From the NCBI GenBank assembly GCA_032716605.1, contig CM064545.1, forward strand, positions 7,032,463 through 7,096,462: 64,000 nucleotides of DNA, read 5' to 3'. The position numbers and the translations under genes were made by a program. The notes under the pieces were generated by a model. That model did not search any database and was not told where the DNA came from. It saw only the letters and a list, made by a program, of their open reading frames with translations. Position 1 is the first letter of the stretch. Each line of letters begins with the position of its first letter. The DNA is from Paralithodes platypus (lineage: Eukaryota > Arthropoda > Malacostraca > Decapoda > Lithodidae). Of the stretch, positions 53,850-64,000 are shown piece by piece.

Positions 53850-55852
53850 TACTTTCGATTTCAATAACAATATTGAAATCGTTCATGTATGGTGCGATAG
53901 TCAGGTCGCACTCAACTGGATACATAGCAAGAAGTCTCTGCCAGTATATGTGCGGAATAGGGTAGATGAGATTAGAGCCCTTTTGCCAGACGTTGCTTAT
54001 CATTATGTAAATACAAAAGAAAACCCTAGTGATCTCATAACTAGGGGTATAACGGCTAGCCAGTTAATGAAGTCCGAATTGTGGTGGCATGGTCCAAAGT
54101 GGCTGCTCCATGAAAGTGAATGGACGATATGGCATGCTGTTGGTGAGGGACTTCACCACTGGAAACAGTGGCAGTTACAGCCCAACCAAATGAGCCACCG
54201 GGTTCAATCCTAGAGTGGGCAAGATTCGGTGACTATAATAAACTAGTCAGAGTTGTAGCTTGGGTATTGCGATATGAATCCAATCTCAAGCTTAAAGTAA
54301 TGGGCCAACTCTGCAACAGGGGTCACAACATTGATGCTCGTGAATTTAAAGCAGCTGAAGTAAATTTGATCAAATTGGTTCAAGTAGAAACCTTTTCCAA
54401 TGAATTAGAATCCTTGAAAGGCTCGAATAAGACATTAATGCCTAATATAGTGTGTCAACTAAGGTTGCACCTAGACAATGGCCTCATCAGGTGTGAGGGT
54501 CGCCTGAAGTGGTCGGGTGTCCCAGACGGCACAAACCGACCTATACTTATGCCAACAAGACATCACGTTACTGATCTATTGATCATACGTGCACATAGGG
54601 AAGTAAAACACTACGGGGTATGTCATATTATATCCAATTTACGTCTCACATGGTGGATACCCAGGGTTCGACAAGTAGCTCGACGCGTAGTACGAAAGTG
54701 TGTAATATGCCAGAGACTAAAGGGTAAACCATATGCAACTGGACCAGCTCCACCCCTACCTGAATGCCGTGTAAAGCATGTAGAACCTTTCCAAGCGGTA
54801 GGATTAGATTATACAGGGGCATTGAAGACGAGGGAGAGTGAGGTTTATATATTATTGTTTACCTGTGCGACGTCTCGAGCGGTACACCTAGAACTATGTG
54901 ATAATATGTCTAGCGAAGAATTTATGCTGGCGTTCAGACGGTTTTGTGCCCGTCGTTCATTCCCTCAACTCATTCTTAGCGACAATGCTCCCACTTATGT
55001 CCAAGCATCAAAATAGCTAAAGGATATGAGTAGTGATCCTACTATCATCACTTTTTTGGGAGAGAAGAAGTGCGAATGGAGGTTCATTCCAGTTAAGGCA
55101 CCTTGGTTTGGTGGAATGTGGGAACGTGTGTCGGCATAGTAAAGTCAGGACTCAGAGCGGTTGTAGGACGTGCTCTATTAAAGAAGAGTGAGTTGACGAC
55201 AGTCCTCACAGAGATAGAGGCAGTCGTGAATGATCGCCCGCTTACATATGTGTACACCGACCTGCAAGAACCACTACCATTAACGCCAGCTCACTTGCTA
55301 TATGGGAAACCATTGACTGCGTTTCCATCTGATTTCCAATCCATAGTAGAGTTAGAGGATCCCTCGTTGTACTCTGAGGTAGCGGTGTCTAAGAGATACC
55401 AGTATATATTCAGGATAATCGAGGATTTTAGGAAACGGTGGATTAGTGAATATCTGCTAGCATTGAGGGAAAGGAGTGTTACTCCCTCTGGTAGACCAAC
55501 GGCACCTACGGTTGGCGAAGTTGTTTTAATTAAAGAAGATAGTCCTCGTTTATACTGGAAATTAGGCCGCGTATTGGAGGTATACAAGGGGGCAGACTCT
55601 GTAGAGTGGGTGGCGCTATTAAAGACAGCCACTGGAACTACGGTTCGTCCTATCGCACGTTTGTACGCTTTGGAGCTCGATTCCGCATTGCAATCTGAGG
55701 CTCCACCTGTTATTGCTGGGTCCGAGGATTCTCAAAGGAACGACTCACCTCTTACTGATGGTGATCATTCTCGGACCGGGACGCGTCCCAGACGCGCTGC
55801 TGCTGGCGCCGTCGACTTGTGGCGTCAGAAGATAGCCTCTGGGCAACTTTAG
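53850..55852 (+). pseudogene. BEL/Pao pol, 3' part (RNase H to integrase), broken
   Basis: This is the C-terminal half of a BEL/Pao polyprotein. RNase H end: EIVHVWCDSQVALNWI, then NTKENPSDLITRG. A frameshift near 54165 is followed by FGDYNKLVRVVAWVLR. The integrase zinc finger (AHREVKHYG, then CVICQRLKGKP) lies at about 54590-54730, and the core has Asp in GLDYTGAL (near 54810) and LSDNAPTY (near 54980). TAG at 55014-55016 interrupts, and a frameshift at 55120-55135 follows PWFGGMWER, which carries the catalytic Glu. The rest (to 55852) includes VVNDRPLTYVY, LTPAHLLYGKPL and PRLYWKLGRVLEVY, the BEL C-terminal domain. Gag, protease and most of RT are absent. Confidence 0.88.
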
Positions 55853-55881
55853 GTTTAAGGTGGGGTTCAGGTCTTTTTTTG

Positions 55882-55890
55882 TGGGGGGAG
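55882..55890 (+). other. Polypurine tract of the BEL/Pao element
   Basis: TGGGGGGAG lies directly before TGTATCGTATAAATACG, the presumed start of the 3' LTR. Confidence 0.6.
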
Positions 55891-56240
55891 TGTATCGTAT
55901 AAATACGATAGAATATGACTCTTTTGTGATCTCGTATGTCTCTGTGACGTCACGATCTCTCCTACAGCACGACGTAGGACGAGTAGATCGTATATTATAA
56001 GATTGTAAATAAGTTAAGTTATAAAAGGCCTAATATGCTATTAAGCAATATTGCCATGGTCTTCTGTAGTATATATGAATTTATCGTATATATTAATATA
56101 ATTTATCGTATAGAGCAACCTAAATGCGGTACGATAATTTGGGCTCCTGGCGGTTTGCCAAGGCAGCAAGGTGTGCTTTTGAGGTACGCCAGAGCCTTCA
56201 CGAACACCAACCAGTTAACATCTAAATTTTCCGCCCTCAG
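55891..56240 (+). repeat. Probable 3' LTR of the BEL/Pao element (end uncertain)
   Basis: It starts TGTATCG right after the purine tract. It has a palindrome, TATCGTAT-AA-ATACGATA (55893-55910), and further ATCGTATA copies near 55987, 56083 and 56104. The 5' LTR is not in the window, so the right end cannot be fixed; it may extend past 56240. Confidence 0.5.
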
Positions 56241-56824
56241 TTGATCGAGCTTTTGTGCCTCTAATCACAATACACATACAGCAATACACTCAGCTACACC
56301 ATCACGACGCTCTCATCGACATCATGACTGACTGATAGATAAGCATAAATTATAATAATCATGTCCATTCCCATGTAATCATTCATTCTTTCTTTAACTT
56401 GACTCGAGTCTTGGGACCGAAGTCTCGTTCCCCATTGTCCACCGCCATATTGGGTAAAACGTTCTCCCTTGCCTCATTGCCACGTGGAACTATTGGTGAG
56501 TTAATTCCTGGCTAATATTAACCCTTATAACCTTACCCTATATATACATTTATTATGTGAGACCTTTGGATATAAATTAGCTTGTTTCAGATTGAATTCA
56601 ATTTAGATATAGAGTAGTTTTCATTTAGATTGATTTTATTTGATTCATTATAGCTTAGTAATATTTAACTTCCATTGATAGTTTACCACATTTATGACAA
56701 ATAACATTGTCATTGTTATTCGTTTTGTAGGTTTCTTAGAGGTGATAAATACTCCATGTGATGTGCAATTACAAATGAAAACAAAACACATGTCATTTGT
56801 GTTGATTTATTATATATTCAACCA
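56241..56824. other. No gene recognised
   Basis: AT-rich DNA between the BEL LTR and element B. TTCGTTTTGTAG near 56721-56732 could be a splice acceptor for the element B gene. No zinc-finger exon like that of element A was found. Confidence 0.4.
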
Positions 56825-59800
56825 TTGTTTTGTGACAAAAATGGTCATTTGTATGGGAAAGTGCATCAGGAAGCCTACTCATTCACTGGATCATTCAAGG
56901 AAGCCTGCCAGCAGGAGGCTGTGCCACCTGTGCTACATGCACTGGTAGATATGGTGCTACATGGACCTAACATTAAGATTCAAATGGATGGTCCTTCAAC
57001 ACAGGCAGCTTCGTCCATTGCACAACTCCTGAAATTCAACGGTGTCAAGCACAGACAGAAGCAGAAAAGAAGCACCTCTCCTGTGGGTACAAAGACACAA
57101 GAACATCCAGCTGTCAGACATGCCACATCACATGAAACTCCTGTGCCAATGTACATTGGCCTGATGATGCACGCTGAGACTCGCAAGAGAGGACTAGTGG
57201 ACAAGCTCTTCAGCCTGGGTCTCAGTATCTCATACGACCGTGTCCTGCGCCTGTCTGCAGAGATGGGAAACCGAGCGTGTCAGCTGTTCCAAGCAGAGCA
57301 AGTGGTCTGCCCGCCAACTATGTGTGGTAGTGTGTTCACGACCGCAGCAGTGGACAACATCGACCACAATCCTAGTTCCACAACAGCAAAGGATTCGTTC
57401 CATGGAACAGGGATCTCTCTCATGCAACACCCAATGTGTGCAGATGGAGGAGTGGAGCGTGGGATTGTCATCACTGGCGGGCTTGCTGTATCAAGGACTG
57501 TTGACCATCTGCCTAAGTACTACACTGAGGTACCACCCGTTGCTTCCACTGCCTCTGTCTCAACAGTACCTGCCACCTCCGTGACATCTCTGAAACGGGA
57601 CAACTTCACAGAGCATAAGGAGAAAGAGTATGAGTGGCTGGAGAACCTGAGAAGTGCGCTCGAAGCAGGAGATGTGACCACAGACGGAATCTATCAGAAG
57701 ACATCATGGGCTGCATACCATGCCAGCCACCAGGAGCCAGGTCAAGCTATCATCACGCGAACTTCACTGCTTCCTCTGTTCCATGAGAATGCACACACGG
57801 TCGCAATGCTGAAACACTCCATGGATGTAATCAGAAATTCCATTGAGCATCTCAACCCGGGCCAAACGCCAGTTGTGGCTTTCGACCAGCCACTGTTTGC
57901 TCTTGCGAAGCAGATACAGTGGAAGTGGCCGAAAACACATGGGGAAGACAAACTGGTGGTGATGTTCGGAGGCCTGCATATCGAGATGGCAGCACTGAAG
58001 ACACTAGGTGACTGGTTGCAGGGAATCGGGTGGACACATGCACTCGCACAGGCAGAGATTGCTACTGCAGGAATCGCTGACTCCTTTCTTCGGGCTTCGC
58101 ACGTCACACGCACAAGAAGGGCACACCAGGTCACTGCGGCTGCCTTGTACATACTCCAACGACGTGCATATCATAAGCACAGCACCAGTGCAGAAGATGA
58201 CCAGCCTCCCAAGGACTTCAAAGACTGGTGCCATGAGAAAGAGAAGAGCTATCCCCAGTTTTTATACTGGGCAACGGTCCTGGATCTGGAACTCTCCATC
58301 CTAATCTACGTGCGATCTGTGAGAGATGACCATACACACTATACCCGGTGGATACCGGTCCATCTGCGTGACATGGCAGAACTTCCACAACAGCACCCAG
58401 AGATCTACAATGAGTTCAAGGCAGGCCACTTCACAGTGCAAAAGACCAAGAGGGCATTATCAGCAATTCCTCTTGACCAAGCGCACGAACAGAATAATGC
58501 CCGTGTCAAGGGTGACGGAGGTGCCGTTGGTCTTACAGATAATCCCAGTGCTCTGAGGCGCTGGATGGTCGCCGGACCCGAGGTGGCCAGAGCTATCATG
58601 GAGTTTGAGGAGGCGAACATGTATCGAAACGCCAATGAGAAGACAGGTCACCATGAAGATACACCAAGTGCACAGAAAGCATTTGCCAAAGATGTACGAT
58701 CGCTTGTGGGTGTCATTGAAGAGCTGGGGATTCCCTTCGAGGAGGATAGTCATGATTTGCTGGTCCTAGACACCAGGGATATTGCTGATCCTGCAGTGAT
58801 TGAAACAGTTCGCACTGTCAAGCAGATTGGACAAACAAAGTTTGAGGCATACTCAAATAATTGCCTCATAGACAGAACCAACGCTATTGACGAACCTATG
58901 AAGAAGAACAAGCTCCACCTATTCGGAACGCACAGAAGACCAAAAGTGCCCAAAGGAAAGGAAGCATCTATGAAGAATGATATGGCCTTATTTGCAAGGC
59001 TCTACATCGGCTGCCAGAACCGCGATGGGAACCTGGACGAATTCTTCCGTCATAAAAATCAAGCATGTCCTCCCGCGTTATCTGATGCAGGCAAGCTACA
59101 CCTGGGTACCAAAAGCCAGTTGCTGGAGTGCCTTGAAGGCCTTGTTGAAGCTCAGTCTGATGCACCTGCTGTCACTTCTGTTGTCCTTGATGGCGCCGTC
59201 ATCGTGCAGATGTTGAAGCCTGGCACTGCCAAGACATTTCAAGAATATGCCCACCAAGTCTTCATCCCTTATGTCAAAGGGCAACTGCGTCGTGCTTCAC
59301 GTCTCGACCTCGTTTGGGATAGCTACAAAGATGGCTCCTTGAAGACAGCGACAAGGGAAAAACGAGGAAAAGGGGTGCGACGGCGCGTGGTGAGCACCAC
59401 AGCCATACCAGGAAACTGGCAGAGTTTCCTACGTGTCGACGCAAACAAAGTGGAGCTCTTCACCTTCCTGTCCGATGTGCTGGTGCAGTCCTTCCATGAC
59501 GAGGCAAAGGAGCTGGTAGTCACTTATGGGGAAGCAGTGATCTGCCTTCCAAGGCAGGAAGATGAAAGCTCACTGGCTCCATGCAGTCATGAAGAGGCGG
59601 ACACTCGCATCATGCTGCATGTGGCCCATGCTGCACAACATGACCACCGTCGGATTCAAGTTCGAACCATAGACACCGACGTCGTCGTCTTGGTGGTGAT
59701 GGTAGCCCAGGCACTACGATGCGTGGATGAACTCTGGATTGCCTTTGGGACGGGCAAGAACTACCGCTACATCCCTGCCCATGAAATAGCTGCCTCCCTC

Positions 59801-59974
59801 GGCCCACAGAAGGCACGTGCCCTCCCTGTCTTCCACGCCATGACCGGATGTGATACGGTATCAGCATTCGTGGGGCATGGCAAGAAATCTGCCTGGGCCA
59901 CATGGAACTCTTTTTCCAGACCTGACAGATTCCTTGGTCACCCTGACCACCACGCCAGTCAACATCCAGGATGA
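56825..59974 (+). pseudogene. Element B: DDE-like core plus FEN1/XPG-like nuclease (Academ-like)
   Basis: Open for about 1,049 residues with no credible ATG at its start, so an upstream exon is missing or unrecognised. The DDE-like core has DNIDHNPSSTTAKDSFHGTG (Asp about 57353), VAFDQPLFAL (Asp 57884-57886), MFGGLHIEMA, DHTHYTRWIPVHLRDM and DQAHEQNNARVKGDGG (near 58474-58521). The nuclease half has VVLDGAVIV, WDSYKDGSLKTATREKRGKG, EEADTR at 59591-59608, RTIDTDVVVL (Asp 59672, 59678) and MTGCDTVSAF (Asp 59851-59853), the same acidic ladder as element A. From about 59915 the frame shifts. It is clearly homologous to element A but highly diverged; GC content and codon use are much higher than A's, which suggests separate lineages. 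Confidence 0.82.
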
Positions 59975-60394
59975 CACACTGCACTGCATTGAAAGATTTG
60001 TGGTGCTCCTCTATGACCGCACCAGTCAAAATACGGACGTCAACGAGGCCAGAAAGAAACTCTTCGCCAAGAGGAACTCCGTCCAGCGCATCCCACCTAC
60101 CTACCATGCTTTGGAACAGCATGTGAAGAGATCAGTCTTCCTAGGGTGGTTATATCTGGGGGCAGGTCTTGGTCCCTCAACCCGTGCTTCCATCACCAAC
60201 AAGCTGGGGCTGGTGGGAAACAGAGGATGGGTCATACGAACCAACCGCTGTGTACCACACTCCCTGAGGCTTCAAAATGCTGCTTAGAGCTGGTTTCGTG
60301 CCGCTGCAAAAAAGGCTGTAAAAACCGATCCAAGTGCAAGAAGGCTAATCTGCAATGCAGTGGACTGTGTGCTTGTGATGGAGACTGCGAGTAG
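59915..60394 (+). pseudogene. Element B C-terminus with CXC domain (three frameshifts)
   Basis: The protein continues through three +1-type shifts (about 59920, 60140 and 60275) and returns to the starting frame. Segments: DTLHCIERFVVLLYDRTSQN and ALEQHVKRSVF, then a Trp/Pro-rich stretch (SPTSWGWWE), then EASKCCLELVSCRCKKGC and CSGLCACDGDCE. The last part is a CXC-type Cys cluster matching in position the C-terminus of element A. Stop at 60392-60394. Confidence 0.75.
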
Positions 60395-61042
60395 ACACAG
60401 ACTACCAATAGACAGAGATTAAGATATTAGCCTAGCTTAGAATGTGGAAATGCAAAGTTGCATTGTCTGTAAATGTGTTGACTTCTTGATCCAGAGAGAG
60501 CCAGTACACTTGCCCTCAGAAACTCTTATCGTTACAGACTTGTACTTGTGATGTTTTCCAATGTTAGTAGTTACCATGTGCAGTTACCAAGAAAGTTACT
60601 TAATCCATTATTTTATTGTACTGTACTGATGTATGTGTGAACCATGTGTATGTGTCCTGGTAACATTGTAGTATACAGTAAACCATTGCAGCTTGAAAAT
60701 CAAGTCTGCAATAAATTGATTACATTTCCTGAGTTTATCATTAGCCTACCACGATTATCGATTCCCTTTTCAAATTAGAGTAAAGAATCTATTCTATAAT
60801 AAACTTTTATTGACCGTAAAGCCATTGAATGTGATGAATATCATTTGACTCATGTTCTCCAATAATAGGTACTTTTCAGCGAAAATTTTCCAAAGAGCAG
60901 GCATTCACAAATCAAATAATGGCTTTTTTATCGAAAATACTTGCTCATAATATTTGGATGCGTTTTTTCCATGGTCAGTGTACTGAATTTTACACGTTAC
61001 TTAGATCTAACAGAAAGACAATAACAAAAAAAGAGCATATAG
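60395..61042 (+). other. 3' flank of element B
   Basis: A CAATAAATTG polyadenylation-like signal lies near 60708. No other feature. Confidence 0.45.
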
Positions 61043-61195
61043 CCCATTTCGCTAAAGTAGAATGGCGGCCATTTTGGAAAATGGCCGCCGTAGCGTCCAA
61101 GGCACAATCTCGGGTGGCTCCATATCTAGAATTGTTCGGAATACATATTTCTACATGTGTACCAATTTTGGTGCTTTTATGAAAAAATGAACAAT
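61043..61195 (-). repeat. Inverted-repeat partner, right copy (palindrome-bearing)
   Basis: Reverse complement of 50338-50495. The GGCGGCCATTTT / AAAATGGCCGCC palindrome lies at about 61063-61088. Similarity ends abruptly on both sides. Confidence 0.8.
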
Positions 61196-62094
61196 TGATA
61201 TGAAATATGGGACTACGCTGCAGGACTACAAGCACTATATTGAGGTCTGAAGGTATTACTCGTACATTTGCCATAAATATTAGGTGCATTGTGAATTATG
61301 TATATATGTATATTACATAACATAATGCACATTCATTTAAAATATATACAACACACATACTTTGGTAAATTAGCCTATATTATTATGTTCCTTCCAACAA
61401 CCAACTATACTCCTAAAATCGATTAATGAAATTTACAAACACATGTGGCAGTCCGTGGATTCGAATCCAGGATGCTCACACCGAAAACAGTTTAGTAAAG
61501 AAAAACCTTATGCATTACAAATTGTATCCTAGTTTCACATAAACACTTTTATCGGTGGATTGTATTTACCATATCATTTTGATAATGTTACTTTGATAAT
61601 CTTGATCTGATTCTTATTATACAACAACATGGTTCCCATTCAAGAAACGAATATAATCGGAAAATATGTCATCTTGTCATATATTTGGCAAGGGTTCGTT
61701 GACTCAGGGAACATCTGAAGGAAAAATTTATCGTTTGAAATACTTTTTATAGAATACCTACGCAGTGCTTGATCATTGATTGATTTGTTTTTACTGGAAC
61801 CGGAACAAAGGCCGAGTGAGGACATTGACTCCTATTTGATATTGTTCCTGTTGCTGTGCAGTATAAGACGATCTTTACTTTGTTATATATAATATATATA
61901 TATATTATTATTATTTATTTGTTATTGTTATTATATTTTTTTATGTATTTATCTATTTATCATAATGAGCTGAAACTTCCATGTAGAATATAGTTGTGAT
62001 AAATAGTGGCCGGGGAGGTTCCTAGACCGATCACTCGCTCCGTGTAGTGAAATGGTTAGTGACTTCGTCGACCCCAACCAAACTGTTGTGATAG
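61196..62094. other. No gene; tRNA-like box B near 61455-61471
   Basis: On the minus strand GGATTCGAATCC resembles box B and may be a SINE scrap. (AT)n and (TTA)n runs lie near 61886-61935. No coding signal. Confidence 0.4.
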
Positions 62095-62215
62095 TGATAG
62101 TGCAATACAAAGGAATACAAAGGAAAAGAAGTAACATTAAATATCTTGGTCCGCACTTGGCTGCTTGTAACTAAACTACCGATCCTATGGGAAAACAGGA
62201 AAGGATAGCACATTA
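62095..62215 (-). repeat. Probable CR1-type LINE 3' end fragment
   Basis: ATACAAAGGAATACAAAGGA followed by a block ending GGCTGCTTGT parallels the 3' end of the CR1-like LINE at 36548-36620. Likely a short 5'-truncated copy. Confidence 0.45.
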
Positions 62216-62689
62216 TAAAGTGGTGCTACTCATTTGTTAACGCAGGTAATCAAAAAAGTAAGCGGAGTACAAGATTTTGCTGGTGAAAATGAAAGAAACT
62301 AGAGAATTCAAAGAACAATATAATTGATATATTGGTAAATCAACTAGTGATGTATGAAGACGATAAGGCCATTAAGAGAAGATAATGGGAGTAGTGGAAA
62401 AGGCATAAACGATAACACCTAAATTATTCAATAAATACAACATGATGACAGACAGAATGCCCCAGATAATATACAAAGAATAGTTGGAATTCTGATAGCC
62501 TAAAGATGGGAGAGGGTGGAGATGAGATAAATTAATGACGCAAACAAAATAATAATAATAATAATAATAAAAATACTTCGTTTTAATTTTGAGAATACAA
62601 TATCATTAAACAATATAGGTGATACAAACAAAAAGACAGTGAGGTTTGGTGTCCTCTACTTCTATCTTTTTCTCCTTCTGCATCTCTAA
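62216..62689. other. No gene; (TAA)n at about 62550-62570
   Basis: A TAA/ATA trinucleotide run of about 20 bp and otherwise AT-rich sequence. Confidence 0.45.
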
Positions 62690-64000
62690 TTTTTTTCAAA
62701 TGGCGTAGGGATGCGGCGACCCCAACGCCCGTCACTTTCTGGTGAAGGTAGCCTCCTCTGTGGTGGAGGGGTGAGAAATTTCCACCACCGCTTTTCTCCG
62801 GTGAGACGTAGAAGTCGGCTAAAGGGGATCGGGGGCGGGGGGCCTGGTATCCTTCTCCCCTTAAATAAATCTACCAAAAAAAAACGAGACAGATAGGGGC
62901 GAGGGAACGCGTTCGTGGTCCCGGACCCTAAGAATAGGAGCTTTGAATGTGCGTGGATGTAGTACGAATGAGAAGCTAGAGGATATTGGAAGGTTATTTG
63001 AAAGAAGGATGTATGATGTCCTTGCACTGAATGAAACAAAGATGAAAGGAGAGGGAGAAGTGGATTTTGGAAACGTGATAGGTAGAAAATCTGGAGTAGA
63101 CGAGGGAGTCAGGGGGAAAGAAGGAGTGCTATTATTGTGAAGGAGGAGTTGAGAGAGTTTATAAAAGAGTGGAAAGAGGTGTCATCAAGGCTAGTGTGGG
63201 TGAGAATGCGGTTTAAGGGTGAAAGGTGGGTTTTTGTAAGTGCCTATGGACCAGGAAGTGAAAGAGAGTTAGACGAGGTAGAGGGTTTCTGGGAGGATTT
63301 GAGAGATTGTCTATAAGTGTTTGATGAAAATGAAAACGTTATAGTTTTAGGGGACCTAAATGCTAGGGTAGGAAATGAGCCTGTTGAGGGAGTCATCGGT
63401 AGTTTTGGTGTGGATGGTGTAAACGAGAGTGGAGAAAGACTGAAAAATGTATGTGAAGAGTGTAGATTGAGTGTAGGTAATACGTTCTTCAAAAAAAGGC
63501 GTATACACAAGTACACCTGGCATAGACTTGTGAGGGGAGAGATTGTAGAGAGGGCATTGATGGATTATGTGCTGATGACAAGGGAAAGATTGTGTAGACT
63601 GCTGGATGTGAATGTGATGAGAGGTGAGGCGGAGGGTATGTCAGATCATTACCTGGTGGAGGGAAAGCTAAGAGTTAAGTGTTACAGGAGAATAAGAGAC
63701 AAGCGTTGAAGTAAGAGAGGTAATAAAAGTTAGTGAGTTAGAGAAGAGTGAAAAAGAGAGGGAGTACAAGGAAAGACTAAATGAAAAGTTGATTGAAGTG
63801 AGAGAGATGGAAGAGAGAGAAGTATAGGTTGAATGGCAACAGTTTAAGGAAGGAGTGAAAGCAAGTGCAGAGGTAGTATGCGGCAAAAGGAAAGTAGGAG
63901 GCAGAGGTATCAGGAAAGGAAGCGAGTGGTGGAATGATACGGTGAGAAAGGCAGTTGAGGAGAAGAGACAGTGTTTTGAGAGGGTTTTACAGGATGGTAG
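62690..64000 (+). pseudogene. LINE 5' part (endonuclease), runs off the window
   Basis: A 5' UTR-like GC-rich leader (62700-62900) precedes an EEP endonuclease: LRIGALNVRGCSTNEKLEDI near 62930, VLALNETKMKGEGEVDFG, then (after a frameshift near 63130) WVFVSAYGPGSERELDEV. After TAA at 63314-63316 it continues with VIVLGDLNARVGNEP, then RALMDYVLM and GMSDHYLVEGKLR near 63640. After another shift near 63705 a basic linker (EWWNDTVRKAVEEKR) reaches the window end; TAG lies near 63826. Predicted proteins of this kind are often mislabelled craniofacial development protein 2. RTE-type or related; RT is outside the window. Confidence 0.8.

Overview
This 64 kb window is eukaryotic (animal) DNA made almost entirely of transposable elements. 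I found no convincing host gene. Its features are AT-rich sequence with many CA, GA, AT and G/C runs, five LINE lineages, a Gypsy and a BEL/Pao LTR element, tRNA-derived SINE pieces, DNA transposons with long terminal inverted repeats, and several TTAA-flanked MITEs. This mix, especially the Gypsy element with integrase before reverse transcriptase and the LINE types, fits a marine invertebrate. A decapod crustacean is my best guess, and that is inference only.

Layout. 1-12 kb: a foldback repeat, a LINE relic cut by a TTAA MITE (2825-3312), a second MITE family (3774-4397), an inverted-repeat element (6691-8553) with a third MITE nested in it, SINE pieces, and a CTCCGCC-type dispersed repeat. 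12006-22259: an LTR retrotransposon with ~1.9 kb LTRs and the pol order PR-IN-RT-RNase H (GMR1-like Gypsy). One MITE splits its RT and another splits its 3' LTR. 22-27 kb: a 3.05 kb inverted-repeat element (23914-26964) holding a LINE relic and a purine-rich minisatellite. 27186-34368: a ~7.2 kb DNA transposon with ~0.48 kb terminal inverted repeats. It encodes zinc fingers, a DDE-like core, a FEN1/XPG-like nuclease and a CXC domain; it resembles Academ and is decayed. 34-41 kb: a 26-bp minisatellite and a near-full-length CR1-like LINE on the minus strand with an esterase ORF1. 42-46 kb: an I/Nimb-type LINE with three frameshifts. 46-50 kb: relics, local duplications and a possible promoter-like motif pair. 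50.5-53.6 kb: a LINE with an intact 998-residue EN-RT ORF (minus). 53.85-56.2 kb: the 3' part of a BEL/Pao element. 56.8-60.4 kb: a second, divergent member of the DDE plus FEN-like plus CXC family. 62.7-64 kb: the 5' end of another LINE that runs off the window.

The elements are related by nesting rather than by a shared pathway. Three MITE insertions into coding sequence and one into an LTR each lie exactly between duplicated TTAA tetranucleotides. Removing the insert plus one TTAA restores the host element's alignment, so these are clean piggyBac-type insertion scars and give a relative order of events. The most interesting system is the pair of transposon proteins that join a DDE-type core to a FEN/XPG-like flap nuclease and a tesmin-type CXC domain. 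One copy sits inside long TIRs. The other is divergent and lies within a ~10.9 kb interval bounded by an unrelated inverted repeat.
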